The notes under the pieces: generated by a model
What the model was told of the DNA's origin: nothing
The model's input: the letters and a program-made list of their open reading frames with translations, nothing else
Databases searched by the model: none
Translations under genes and position numbers: made by a program
Part shown: positions 43,843 through 52,712 of the stretch, in pieces
Position numbering within the stretch: position 1 is the first letter of the stretch
Layout of the letters: each line of letters begins with the position of its first letter
DNA from: a bacterium
Lineage (GTDB): Bacteria; Desulfobacterota; Binatia; DP-6
DNA length: 64,000 nucleotides
Assembly: GCA_026129405.1 (NCBI GenBank)
Contig: JAHCID010000004.1
Coordinates: forward strand, 310,001-374,000
Reading direction: 5' to 3'

Positions 43843-45690
43843 ATGGTCCTTCCCAAGTCGAGCCGTGTCCGGCTCGCCGCCGCCCTCCTCGTCCCCGTTC
43901 TCGCCCTCACCCTCGCGACCCCGGCCCGCGCCGACGTCGCCGCCGCACTCGCGGCGATGGCCCACTACGACCTCATCACGCTCGAGGATCTGTCGACGAG
44001 CTCCGAGGTCGAAGGCCGCACGTGGGTCGGCGGCAGCATCGTCAGCGGCACCTCCGCGAACTTTGCGATCCACCTCGCGGTGCCGCCGAACGACGACACG
44101 CTCGTCGTCGTCGGCCAGATCGTCGCCGGCAACCCGCTCCAGCTCCAGAGCGGCAGCGCGCGCGTCGGCGGCAGCACCAACGGCCGCACGATCAACTTCA
44201 ACGGCGGCGGCGCCCTCGTCCCCGATCCGTCGCTGTCCGACGCGCAGATGACCGCCGACCTCCAGGGCGCCACGGCCACCATCGGCGCGATGCCTGCCAA
44301 CAACGCGGTGACGCTGCCGGGTGACCAGCCCGGGCCGGCCCGCTTCCAGGTGACGACGACCGACGCCTGCGGCACCGCGGTGTTCACGGTCGCGGCGTCC
44401 GCGCTCTTCGGCAACTCGAAGGTGCAGCAGATCGAGCTCACGCCCGGAAGCGCGCAGACGATCGTCATCAACGTCACGGGCACGACGGTCGACTGGCAGT
44501 TCGGCAACCTGGTCAGCGCCTTCACGCAGGCGACCTGGCGCAGTCGGGTGCTGTGGAACTTCCCCCAAGCCACCAGCATCAATCTCAACGCGCGCAACCT
44601 GATGGGCGCCATCCTGGCGCCGTACGCCGCCGTGACGACCCAGGCCAACATCGACGGCTCGACCGCGGTCCGCGCGCTGACGACGTCCTCGGAGATCCAC
44701 CAGCCCGAGTTCACCGGCAACCTCGCGTGCCTCCCGACCACCACGACGACGCTGCCGACCACGACGACGACGCTGGCGACGACCACCACGACGACGTCGA
44801 CGAGCACCACGACGCTGCCGACCACGACGACGACGCTGGCGACGACCACCACGACGACGTCGACGAGCAGCACCACGACCACCGTGGACCCGACCACGAC
44901 CACGTCGACGTCCACGACCACGACGAGCAGCACGACGACCACGACCGTGCCCGACCAGGCGTGCGGCTGCGCCGCCGCCTTCCGCGTCGCGTACGAGTCG
45001 AAGATCAACAACGACGCCTCGGTGAGCGGCGGCGTCACGGTCAACATGCCGCGCGGACGCATCAACACCGGACGCAACGTGCGCTTCGCCGACGGCAGCG
45101 TGCTGGTCGCCGATCGGGTGTCGCTGGGACATGCGGTCGACGCGTTCTCCGTGCTGGCGAACACGCTGTCGATCGGCCAGAACGGCGTCGTGCGCGGCGC
45201 GACCGGTCCCGCGCCGGCGCTGCCGCTGGCGGAGCCGTTCTGCGAGATCCCGACGTTCACCTGCGGCGGCGACGAGATCCGCGTCCTCCCGGGGACCACC
45301 GTCGGGCCGCTGGCGCCCGGCCGCTACGGCAGCGTGCGCATCCTGAACGGCGGGACGCTGCTGCTTGCCCCGGGCACCTACGAGTTCTGCAGCGTCACCA
45401 TGGGACGCGGTGCCCGGCTGGCCACCGACGGCGTCACGACGCTGAACGTAGTCTCGAAGCTCACCGTCGGGTCGGGCTCGCGTCTGACCCCGGCCGACCC
45501 GCAGGGTCCGATGCCGGTCATCAACCTGGCCGGACACTCGGGCCGCGTCAGCCAGGGGGCGGTGCTGCGCGCGGCGCTGAACGCCCCGCACGCGAAGCTG
45601 ACCTTCGGGCGTGACTCGACGCTGCTCGGCTGCTTCTGCGCCAGCCGCCAGAAGTCCGACAAGCACATCACCCTCGCCTGCGTGCTCTGA
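43843..45690 (+). CDS. choice-of-anchor A surface protein with Thr-rich linker
   Basis: The 615-residue product has a signal peptide (VRLAAALLVPVLALTLATPARA). The N-terminal half (about 30-290) matches the choice-of-anchor A domain: YDLITLEDLSTSSEVEGRTWVGG and later NARNLMGAILAPYAAV. A linker of about 70 residues, almost pure Thr with LP/LA/TS breaks, follows. The C-terminal domain (about 370-615) starts after a CGCAAAF motif and contains a beta-helix-like run (VSGGVTVNMPRGR, GSVRILNGGTLLLAPGTY), ending in a cysteine pair CFC and a final CVL. It is likely an exported surface or matrix protein. Confidence 0.78.
   Translation: MVLPKSSRVRLAAALLVPVLALTLATPARADVAAALAAMAHYDLITLEDLSTSSEVEGRTWVGGSIVSGTSANFAIHLAVPPNDDTLVVVGQIVAGNPLQLQSGSARVGGSTNGRTINFNGGGALVPDPSLSDAQMTADLQGATATIGAMPANNAVTLPGDQPGPARFQVTTTDACGTAVFTVAASALFGNSKVQQIELTPGSAQTIVINVTGTTVDWQFGNLVSAFTQATWRSRVLWNFPQATSINLNARNLMGAILAPYAAVTTQANIDGSTAVRALTTSSEIHQPEFTGNLACLPTTTTTLPTTTTTLATTTTTTSTSTTTLPTTTTTLATTTTTTSTSSTTTTVDPTTTTSTSTTTTSSTTTTTVPDQACGCAAAFRVAYESKINNDASVSGGVTVNMPRGRINTGRNVRFADGSVLVADRVSLGHAVDAFSVLANTLSIGQNGVVRGATGPAPALPLAEPFCEIPTFTCGGDEIRVLPGTTVGPLAPGRYGSVRILNGGTLLLAPGTYEFCSVTMGRGARLATDGVTTLNVVSKLTVGSGSRLTPADPQGPMPVINLAGHSGRVSQGAVLRAALNAPHAKLTFGRDSTLLGCFCASRQKSDKHITLACVL
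44736..44949 (+). repeat. Thr-rich linker with a 63-base tandem duplication
   Basis: Within the low-complexity ACC/ACG tract a 63-base unit (44752-44814) is repeated almost exactly at 44815-44877, coding 21 residues beginning LPTTTTTLATTTTTT. The near identity points to a recent duplication or slippage, so linker length is likely variable among strains. Confidence 0.72.
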
Positions 45691-45696
45691 GCGATC

Positions 45697-45728
45697 GGGA
45701 CCCGCGCGGCGGCCGCCGTGCGGGTCCC
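45697..45728. terminator. terminator after the choice-of-anchor gene
   Basis: A long hairpin begins 6 bases past the stop: GGGACCCGC pairs perfectly with GCGGGTCCC, enclosing an inner CGGCGGCCGCCG palindrome. It is followed by CTTTG, a weak T-run. This is a good intrinsic terminator by the standards of such GC-rich DNA. Confidence 0.7.
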
Positions 45729-45762
45729 CTTTGCCGGGCGCCGCGGCGGGCGATAGCTTCCC

Positions 45763-47343
45763 GTGCCGGTGCGCGACACGGAGCAGTTCGCCTTCGGCGA
45801 CCGAGGACCCTGGGAGATCGAGCCGGCCGCCGTCGCGTGGCGGGCGGACGTGGCGCGGCTGCGCGCGGCCTCCCGGGAGGCGGTGCCGGCCATGGTCGCG
45901 CGCCGCTCAATGCCCCCGCTCGGGCGCTTCACGGAGGCGGCGGCGCGGATCGGCGGCGGGCTCGCGCTGTGGGCGCTGCGCGAGCGCCGCGGGGACGGCG
46001 TCCGCTCGCGCCAGGGGCTCTCGCGGCGGCTCCGTCGTGCCTTCGAGCGCCTCGGCCCGGCCTACATCAAGCTCGGCCAGATCGTGTCGTCCGGGCACGG
46101 GCTCTTCCCGCCGGAGCTGGTCGAGGAGTTCAAGAAGTGCCGCGACCAGGTGCCGCCGGAGCCGTTCGACGTCGTTCGCCGCGTCGTCGAGGAGGACCTC
46201 GGCGCGCCGCTCGAATCGGTGTTCGCCTCGTTCGAGCGCGTCTGTCTCGCGGCGGCGTCGATCGCGCAGGTGCACGCGGCGCGACTGCGCACCGGCGAGG
46301 ACGTCGTCGTGAAGGTGCAGCGGCCGGCGGTCGCGCGGCGGGTGCACGAGGACGTCGCCGCCATGGCCTGGATCGCCCCGCTCCTCGTCGGCCGCATCCC
46401 GGTGGCCGCGCTCGCGAACCCGCCCGCGCTGGTCGAGCTGTTCGCCGAGACCATCGTCGAGGAGCTCGACTTCCGGCTCGAGGCCGAGAACATGCTCGAC
46501 GTCGCCCGCGTCCTGTGCGAGGCGGGGCAGCGCATCGTCGTGGTGCCGCGGCCGCATCCCACGCTGGTCACGCGCCGCGTGCTCGTGATGGAGCGCCTGC
46601 ACGGCTTCAAGTACGACGACGTCGCCGGCATGCGGGCGGCGGGCGTCGATACCGAGGCGGTCGTGCACTCGCTGCTCATCGCCTTCCTCGAGGGCGCGAT
46701 GATCTTCGGCGTCTTCCACGGCGACCTCCACGGCGGCAACCTCTTCGTCATGCGCGACGGCCGCGTCGCGCTGTTCGACTACGGCATCACCGGGCGCATG
46801 GACGAGCCCCAGCGTCTCGCGTTCCTGCGCATGATGATGACGGGGGCGGTGAACGACGTCCGCGGGCAGCTCGAGGCCTTTCGTGATCTCGGCGCGCTGC
46901 CGCCCGACGCCGATCTCGACGAGGTCATGCGCCTGCTGCGCATCGACGAGCCCGTGCAGGATCCGACCAAGCTCTCGAGCGAGGACCTGGTGCACGAGAT
47001 CCAGCGGCTCCTGAAGGGTCTCCTCGGCCTGGGCGCCCGCCTGCCGAAGCATCTCATGCTCTACGTGAAGGGCATGCTCTTCTTCGACGGCGCCATCACC
47101 ACGCTCGCGCCCGACGTCAACCTGCTCGACGAGGTCGTGCGCATCTACGGCTACTTCGCGGTGAACCACGGCGCGCGCATCATGGGCGACATCGGCTTCG
47201 ATCCGACGCGGACGACGGTCGACCTCGACGGCATCCGCCGCGCCGTGGGACTCGACGGCGAGGTGGCGTCGCTGACCCAGCGCGAGGTGCAGGAGCGCCG
47301 TGCCGTGATCCAGCAGCGCCTCGAAGAGGCGGGGCGGCGCTAG
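45763..47343 (+). CDS. UbiB/ABC1-family atypical kinase
   Basis: The 526-residue protein has the KxGQ motif (YIKLGQIVSSGHGLFP), the alanine-rich loop (AAASIAQVHAA), HGDLHGGNLF in the catalytic loop and ALFDYGITGRM. UbiB-type proteins act as ATPases/kinases near the membrane for isoprenoid-quinone synthesis. The C-terminal tail ends GRR followed by TAG, which lies in a palindrome shared with the convergent gene. The GTG start lies 73 bases after the previous gene. Confidence 0.9.
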   Translation: MPVRDTEQFAFGDRGPWEIEPAAVAWRADVARLRAASREAVPAMVARRSMPPLGRFTEAAARIGGGLALWALRERRGDGVRSRQGLSRRLRRAFERLGPAYIKLGQIVSSGHGLFPPELVEEFKKCRDQVPPEPFDVVRRVVEEDLGAPLESVFASFERVCLAAASIAQVHAARLRTGEDVVVKVQRPAVARRVHEDVAAMAWIAPLLVGRIPVAALANPPALVELFAETIVEELDFRLEAENMLDVARVLCEAGQRIVVVPRPHPTLVTRRVLVMERLHGFKYDDVAGMRAAGVDTEAVVHSLLIAFLEGAMIFGVFHGDLHGGNLFVMRDGRVALFDYGITGRMDEPQRLAFLRMMMTGAVNDVRGQLEAFRDLGALPPDADLDEVMRLLRIDEPVQDPTKLSSEDLVHEIQRLLKGLLGLGARLPKHLMLYVKGMLFFDGAITTLAPDVNLLDEVVRIYGYFAVNHGARIMGDIGFDPTRTTVDLDGIRRAVGLDGEVASLTQREVQERRAVIQQRLEEAGRR

Positions 47344-47377
47344 TGTCCCGAGTCCGGAGCTCGGACGCGGGACACTA
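47341..47377. repeat. 37-base palindrome holding two stop codons
   Basis: The sequence is TAGTGTCCCGAGTCCG, a short GAGCT centre, and CGGACGCGGGACACTA: an inverted repeat of 16 bases with one mismatch. The left TAG is the stop of the UbiB gene, and the right end gives the TAG stop of the minus-strand glyoxalase-like gene. The same 16-base arm occurs at 27144-27159. It could serve as a two-way terminator and looks like an inserted dispersed repeat. Confidence 0.8.
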
Positions 47378-47998
47378 GGGTCCGCTCAGCTCGACCGGCC
47401 CGCGCGGGGTGTCGAGCAGGGCGACGAGCCGGGCGGCCGGGCCGCGGCGCACGGGCAGGCGCACCTCGAGCGCCTCGAAGACGGCGCGCAGGGCGGCGGG
47501 CTGCGGCGTCTCGGCGGCGAAGCTGCGCAGCCGCAGGCCGGACGGCGCGTCGGACGCCGGATGGCCGCCGTCGTGCCACTCGATGAAGAACGGCACCAGC
47601 GGGCCCGCGCCGTGCCCCGACACGAAGACGTTGGTCCAGCGCACGATCGAGCCGTCCGGACGCGGCCGATGGCCGTCGACGACGACGCTCGTGTAGCCCT
47701 CGGCCTCGGCGCGCGCGGCGATTGCGGCGGCGCTCGGCGTGGCGGCGGCCCACATGAGCAGCGTCGGCGCCGGCAGCGCGGCGAGTCGTCGGGCGAGCGC
47801 GCCGGCGGGCAGCGACGGATCGGGCGCGATGACTTCGAGAAAGCGCCGCCGTCCGAGCGCCGCGATGGCATTCTGCGTGCCCAGGTCCGGGTGGTGGCCG
47901 CCGAACGTGGGGCGGATGCCCGTGCGCCGCGCCATGCCCGCCACCGCCCGCCCGAGGTCGGGGCCGGCCCACAGCAGGTGATCGCACGTGGCTGGCAC
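47375..47998 (-). CDS. glyoxalase-like (VOC-type) domain protein
   Basis: The 207-residue protein starts VPATCDHLLWAGPDLGRAV and has TGIRPTFGGHHPDLGTQNAIAAL, followed by RRRFLEVIAPDPSLP: the pattern of glyoxalase-like domain-3 proteins with metal-ligand His residues. The enzymatic reaction is unknown. The GTG start is chosen where homology begins; the last codons come from a dispersed repeat, so the native C terminus may have been altered. Confidence 0.8.
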   Translation of the reverse strand: MPATCDHLLWAGPDLGRAVAGMARRTGIRPTFGGHHPDLGTQNAIAALGRRRFLEVIAPDPSLPAGALARRLAALPAPTLLMWAAATPSAAAIAARAEAEGYTSVVVDGHRPRPDGSIVRWTNVFVSGHGAGPLVPFFIEWHDGGHPASDAPSGLRLRSFAAETPQPAALRAVFEALEVRLPVRRGPAARLVALLDTPRGPVELSGP

Positions 47999-48158
47999 GC
48001 GCGACCCATACGAGGCACGCGCCGGGCTGGCAAGATCGGTCGCGCGCGCCCCGCCGGCATGTAACTTCTTCTTTGCATCCGCCGCGGCGTGGACCGCGCG
48101 AACGTGTCCGCGCGGTTGGCACCCGGGTTGCGAGCAGAGCCCGACGAACGGAGGTGCC

Positions 48159-48392
48159 ATGTCGATGCGAGACGATGAAGCGCTGCGCGAGCAGATCGAC
48201 GTGCTCGTCGCCGAGACCCTGGTGGTCGATCCCGTCGACCTCGCGGTGGTCGTCGACGCGGGCGTCGTGCGTCTCGAAGGCACCGTCGACGACGCCGACG
48301 AGCGCGCCGCGATCGAGACGCGCGTGCGCGCGCTGAGCGGCGTTCGCGCGGTCGACAATCGTTTGCGCGTGCGCGAGCGGGCGGAGCCTTGA
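48159..48392 (+). CDS. BON-domain protein
   Basis: The 77-residue protein is one BON domain (ALREQIDVLVAETLVVD, VVVDAGVVRLEGTVDD, GVRAVDNRLRV), a small phospholipid-binding fold. It has no signal peptide, so it is probably cytoplasmic. It has an excellent GGAGGTGCC ribosome site. It sits alone between the glyoxalase-like gene (divergent) and an acyl-CoA ligase, with about 285 bases of non-coding DNA after it. Confidence 0.85.
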   Translation: MSMRDDEALREQIDVLVAETLVVDPVDLAVVVDAGVVRLEGTVDDADERAAIETRVRALSGVRAVDNRLRVRERAEP

Positions 48393-48676
48393 ACGCGCCG
48401 ACATTCTACAAACGCATGCGGCGTGCGGCGTCGGGACGCCCGTTTCTCGCCTCGTTCGGGTGGCACGCCGCATGCTGCCGTCTGGGATGGCAGGGCACAC
48501 ACGCCGGGCCGGGTCCAACGCGCATCCCGACCGGTCGAGGTCATGGACGACCTCGCCGCCGTGGGTCGGTCCCTCGCCGGGGCCGGCCCACGGGCGCCTG
48601 CCGCGGCGGCGCGCCGGCCGGCGTACGGTCGCGTTGACGCCCGGCTGAGCGCGCGTCTAGAACGCGCCCAGCCGTC
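48393..48676 (+). other. intergenic DNA before the acyl-CoA ligase
   Basis: No gene was recognised here. The first 30 bases after the BON gene (ACATTCTACAAACGC) are unusually low in GC. A few short open frames exist but none has a ribosome site or recognisable product. Confidence 0.5.
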
Positions 48677-50230
48677 ATGCTCGCCCCACGCCGTCCCGCT
48701 CCGCTGCTGATGCCGACGTCGCCCGAGCTGCTCCGGCTCCAGGCCGCACGGCGCGGCGAGCACGGCGGGCTCGTCTTCCGGGACGCGCACGTGCCGTTCG
48801 GGCGCGTGGCCGACGGCGTGGAGACGCTCGCGGCGCTGCTCGTGCGGCGCGGGATCGGCGCCGGGCAGGCGGTGGGCGTCTGTGCGGCGAACGAGCCGGC
48901 GATCGTGGCCTTGCTCTACGCCGTGTGGGGCATCGGCGCGGTGGCGGTGCCGATCGGCGCGCGCTCGACGGCCGCGGAGGCGGCGCGCCTGCTCGAGCAC
49001 GCACGAGCCGTCGCGCTGCTCGCCGACGAGCCCCGGGCCGAGATCGCACGCGACGCCGCCCGCGCGGCCGGCTGCGCCGCCTGGGTCGTCGCCGCGGAGC
49101 TGCCGCCGGCGCCGCGCCTGCTCGTGCGCGGACCGAAGCGTCGCGCTTCCGCGGCGCGCGTGCCGGGGCCCGCCGACCACGCCGCCATCGCCTACACGTC
49201 CGGCTCCACCGGCACGCCGAAGGGCGTCGTCCTGACGCACGCGAACCTCTTCTGGGCGACGCTCGCCTGCGCGCAGGCGCGCGGCGACGAGGCCGACGGA
49301 GTCGGCGCATGCCTGAGCCCGCTGACGCACGTTCCGGTGCTGGTCTCGCACCTCCTCTGCCGCATGCTGCTCGGCGCGCGCGCGGTGCTGCTCGAGAAGT
49401 TCGACGTGGGGGCGGTGCTGGAGGCGGCCGAGCGGTACGGCGTCACCGACCTGCCGCTCATCGGCGGCATGGTGTTCGACGTCGTGCAGCAGGGGGCGCT
49501 GCCGGCGCGCGTGCGCGAGGGCGTGCGCAAGGTGAGCGTGGGCGGCGCGCCGACGCCGATGGCGTCGAAGCGCGCGCTGGCCGAGCTCTTCGCCCGGGCC
49601 GAGGTCATCGAGGCCTACGGCCAGACCGAGTCGACCGACGGGGTCTGCATGGCGCGCGGCACGAGCGTGTTCGATCGCGCGGGCACCATCGGGTGCATGA
49701 ACCCGCACGTCCACGTCGCCATCCGCCGCGGCGACGGCGCGCTCGCCGAGCCCGGGGAGGAGGGCGAGATCGTCGTCGGCGGGCCCACCGTCATGGCCGG
49801 CTACCACCGCGATCCGCGCGCGACGGCGCTCGCCGTGCGCGACGGCTGGCTGCACACGGGCGACCTCGGGCGCCGCGACGCCGACGGCTACTTCTGGATC
49901 ACCGGGCGCGTGAAGGACCTCATCATCACCGGCGGCGAGAACGTCTCGCCCGCCGAGGTCGAGGCGGTGCTGCGCGGGCATCCCGACGTCGCCGACGTCG
50001 CCGTCATCGGCACGCCGCACCCGCGCTGGGGCGAGCAGGTGACGGCGATCGTCGTGCGGCGCGAGGGCACCGTGCTCGACGGCGAGGCGCTCGGCACGTT
50101 CGCCGGCGCGCGCCTCGCGGGCTTCAAGAAGCCGCGCCGCATCGAGTTCGTCGCCACGCTGCCGCGCAACGCGCACAACAAGGTCCAGACGCACCTGCTG
50201 CGCGAGCGCTTCGCGGGCGGCGGGCAGTAG
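48677..50230 (+). CDS. AMP-dependent acyl-CoA ligase
   Basis: The 517-residue protein has AYTSGSTGTPKGVVLTHANL, a YGQTESTDG motif, WLHTGDLG and the KDLIITGGENVSP loop. It is a complete adenylate-forming ligase that activates a carboxylic acid with CoA. Neighbours give no clue to the acid. An ATG 33 bases downstream is an alternative start. Confidence 0.9.
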   Translation: MLAPRRPAPLLMPTSPELLRLQAARRGEHGGLVFRDAHVPFGRVADGVETLAALLVRRGIGAGQAVGVCAANEPAIVALLYAVWGIGAVAVPIGARSTAAEAARLLEHARAVALLADEPRAEIARDAARAAGCAAWVVAAELPPAPRLLVRGPKRRASAARVPGPADHAAIAYTSGSTGTPKGVVLTHANLFWATLACAQARGDEADGVGACLSPLTHVPVLVSHLLCRMLLGARAVLLEKFDVGAVLEAAERYGVTDLPLIGGMVFDVVQQGALPARVREGVRKVSVGGAPTPMASKRALAELFARAEVIEAYGQTESTDGVCMARGTSVFDRAGTIGCMNPHVHVAIRRGDGALAEPGEEGEIVVGGPTVMAGYHRDPRATALAVRDGWLHTGDLGRRDADGYFWITGRVKDLIITGGENVSPAEVEAVLRGHPDVADVAVIGTPHPRWGEQVTAIVVRREGTVLDGEALGTFAGARLAGFKKPRRIEFVATLPRNAHNKVQTHLLRERFAGGGQ

Positions 50231-50250
50231 CCCGCGCCCGGCTTCGCGGG

Positions 50251-52148
50251 TCAGGGCGTCGCGACGCGCGCCGCCTGCCGGCAGGCCGCGCGCAGCGGCG
50301 CCGCGGGGAGCTTGCCCGCGGCGAGACGCTTGCCCGCGCGGCCGAAGCGCCGCTCGAGCTCCTCACGTGTCCCTGCCGCCCGAGACATGCGGCGGGCGGC
50401 CGTCGCTGGCGGCGCGCTGGCTCTGCGCGACCAGGATGGGGAGCTGCCCGGCGTCGGCCGGCGGACGCCGGGCAGCGCCGCCGGTGGCGCTGGGCGTTGC
50501 GGGCGCGGTCGGCGGCGGCGCAGGCCGCGTCGCGCAGGAGCAGGTCGGGCCGCACCGAGCGGAACTTGCGGATGCCGCCGATCGGCGGCGCGACCGGGAT
50601 CGTCAGCAGCCCGGCCTCGGCCAGACAGTAGGTGAACAGCCGGCGCAGCGGCGAGTTGCCCATGTAGAGCGTGCCGTCCGGGCTCGTGCTCATCACGGCG
50701 ACCGACTCGTCGAGCCCCGGCGTGAACGCGGTGACCTCGCCCGTCAGGCGGTCGAGCAGCCCGACGCCGGTGGTGATCGAGAGCCGCGACGCACCGAGCG
50801 GCACGACGGCGGCCGCCTGGAAGCTGACGGCGTTCGCGCCGATGCCGGCGACGGTCTGGTTCGCGACCTGCTGCCCGGGCAGGAGGTCGTAGACGTCGAG
50901 GTTCGCCGACCAGGCGAGGCGGCCCGCCGCGCCCTCGTCGATCACCTGATGGATCGTGCCGCCCGTCGAGGCGTAGATCTCGCCGTTGTCGGCGGCGACG
51001 CCGATCGAGCCGGTGATCTGGCCGCCGACGTTCACCGTCCACGCGATGCGGCAGTCGCGGTCGAGGGCGATGAGGTTGCCGACGTTGTCGCCGACGTAGA
51101 CGCGCGTGCCGTCGCGGCGCAGCGCGGGCGTGGTGGCGGAGCCGCCGGTGAAGGTCTGCCGGCAGGCCTCCACGACCTGCCACTCGGGACCGCTCGGCAC
51201 GAGGTCGAGCCCGTAGAGCGCGCCCAGCTGCGAGACGCCGTCGACGCTGCCGTCGTCGCCGTCCGGGGCGGTCGCGGCCACCCAGATGCGGCCCGTCGCG
51301 GCGTCGATCGAGAAGTAGTTCGCGACCTCGACGCCGTTGCCGAGCAGGACGTCGATGGCGAGCGAGATGGGCTGGCCGCGGAGGTCGGCGAGCTTCTCGA
51401 GCTCGGCCTGGGCGCAGGCCTGGATGGCGGGCGGCGTCGCGAGCGGCGGGCCGGCGGGCGACGGCGCGCCGGGGAGCTGGTACGGCGCGGGCAGCACGGT
51501 GACGCCGGTCCGCCGGTCGACGGCGTAGAGCCAGCCGTCGCGCGTGAGGCCGAGGAGGGCGTCGGCGCCGGCGTGGTAGTTGACGCCGAAGCCGCCGCCG
51601 ACGGGGGGCCCGGTGAGGCCGGTGGGCATCTCCCAGAGGACGCTGCCGTCGGTCCGCGCCGCCAGCACGCGGTCGTAGCGCGCGTGGTACAGCAGCTCCT
51701 CGCCCGGATGATCCGGGTCCTCGAGGATCATGGGCGTGCCGCTGCCGGACGGCGAGCCGGTGGAGTTCGGGATCGTCCAGCGCCGCGCGCCGGTCGCCGG
51801 ATCGAGCGCGACGACGAGCGCGCCGTCGTGCGGCTGGAACGGCGCGAAGTAGACGTTGCCGGCGCTGTCGAATACCGGTCCCGTCGGGTTCCAGGTGAGC
51901 GGCTCCGCGACCCAGTCGGCCGCCATCGCCGGCGCGTAGGCGACCGCGACCTCGTCGCTGTTCACCTCGTCGGCGTGCAGCGAGCGCCACGCGCCGCGCG
52001 ACGCGAGGACACCGCCGGCGGGATCGGGCGTGCGGCAGCCGACGGGCGCCCACGCGGTGCGCGGCGGCGGTGGGAACGTCTTCGGGGTCTGCGCGACGGC
52101 GCTCCCGGCGAGCAGCAGGACCAGCGCGGCGGCGACGAAGTGGGACAT
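50251..52148 (-). pseudogene. secreted PQQ-like beta-propeller protein, 3' end frame-broken
   Basis: The first 530 or so residues form a signal peptide (ALVLLLAGSAVAQ) and a propeller with PQQ-type blades (VVALDPATGARRWTI, LYAVDRRTGVTVL, LIALDRDCRIAWTV). Near the 3' end the reading frame changes twice. Coding-like pieces are RARNAQRHRRRCPASAGR in one frame, ADAGQLPILVAQSQRAASD and GRPPHVSGGRDT in a second, and EELERRFGRAGKRLAAGKLP in a third, ending at 50251. Two missing bases, near 50455 and 50365, would restore a single frame. The intact gene would end with a basic, helical tail. Either decay or sequencing error explains this. Confidence 0.65.
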
Positions 52149-52342
52149 GCGGAAGCTCCTCGGGCGATGGGTCGGACGCCGACCCGCGTACGAGCCGTGC
52201 CTGAATTAAGTCAAGCGAATTCACTGCCTGCTCCGCACCGTGCCCTCGTTGACGCCCGCGACCGGCGGCGACTATGAACGCTCGTTCGTCTCGCGGTCGT
52301 CCGGAGTACCCATGCCTCGTCCAGCGTCACGCCCGCCCGCTG

Positions 52343-52367
52343 CGACGCGCCGTCACGCGGCGCGTCG
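52343..52367. promoter_or_regulatory. 10-base-pair hairpin in the leader of the exporter gene
   Basis: CGACGCGCCG and CGGCGCGTCG pair perfectly around a TCACG loop, ending 18 bases before the exporter start, overlapping or just before the ribosome site. It may control translation. It was compared with the guanidine-II riboswitch, which needs two ACGR-loop hairpins, and does not match. Confidence 0.4.
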
Positions 52368-52385
52368 GCGTGCCGAGGTGCGCGC

Positions 52386-52712
52386 GTGACCGCCTGGATC
52401 GTCCTGTTCTTCGCGAGCGTCTTCGAGGTCGTGATGGCGCTCGGGCTGAAGGCGAGCCACGGGTTCACGAAGCTTTCCGGCTCCCTCGTCGGCATCGGCG
52501 GCGCCGCCGTCAGCATGTGGCTGCTCGCCTGGGCGCTGCGCAGCCTGCCGGTCGGCACCGGCTACGCGGTGTGGACGGGGCTCGGCGCCGTGCTGACGGC
52601 GCTCACCGGGATGGTCGCGCTGGGTGAGAGCCGCGACGCGCTGCGGCTCGGCGCGATCGGCCTCATCGTCACGGGGGTCGTCCTCCTGCAGCTCACCACG
52701 AAGGTGCACTGA
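52386..52712 (+). CDS. SMR-family exporter, Gdx/SugE type
   Basis: The 108-residue, four-helix protein has the conserved Glu in SVFEVVMALGLK (about residue 14), GFTKLSGS, LRSLPVGTGYAVWTGLGAV and GESRDALRL, strongly resembling SugE-type small multidrug-resistance proteins that export guanidinium. GTG start. Its stop overlaps the next gene by one base (TGATG), so it is expressed with enoyl-CoA hydratase, an odd pairing. Confidence 0.88.
   Translation: MTAWIVLFFASVFEVVMALGLKASHGFTKLSGSLVGIGGAAVSMWLLAWALRSLPVGTGYAVWTGLGAVLTALTGMVALGESRDALRLGAIGLIVTGVVLLQLTTKVH

Noticed and set aside
44736-44949. CRISPR-like repeated DNA
   Set aside because: The repeats are in-frame Thr codons inside a long gene, without regular unique spacers or cas genes.
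52300-52385. Guanidine-II (mini-ykkC) riboswitch before the Gdx/SugE gene
   Set aside because: Only one long hairpin is present and its loop is TCACG rather than the needed pair of ACGR loops.
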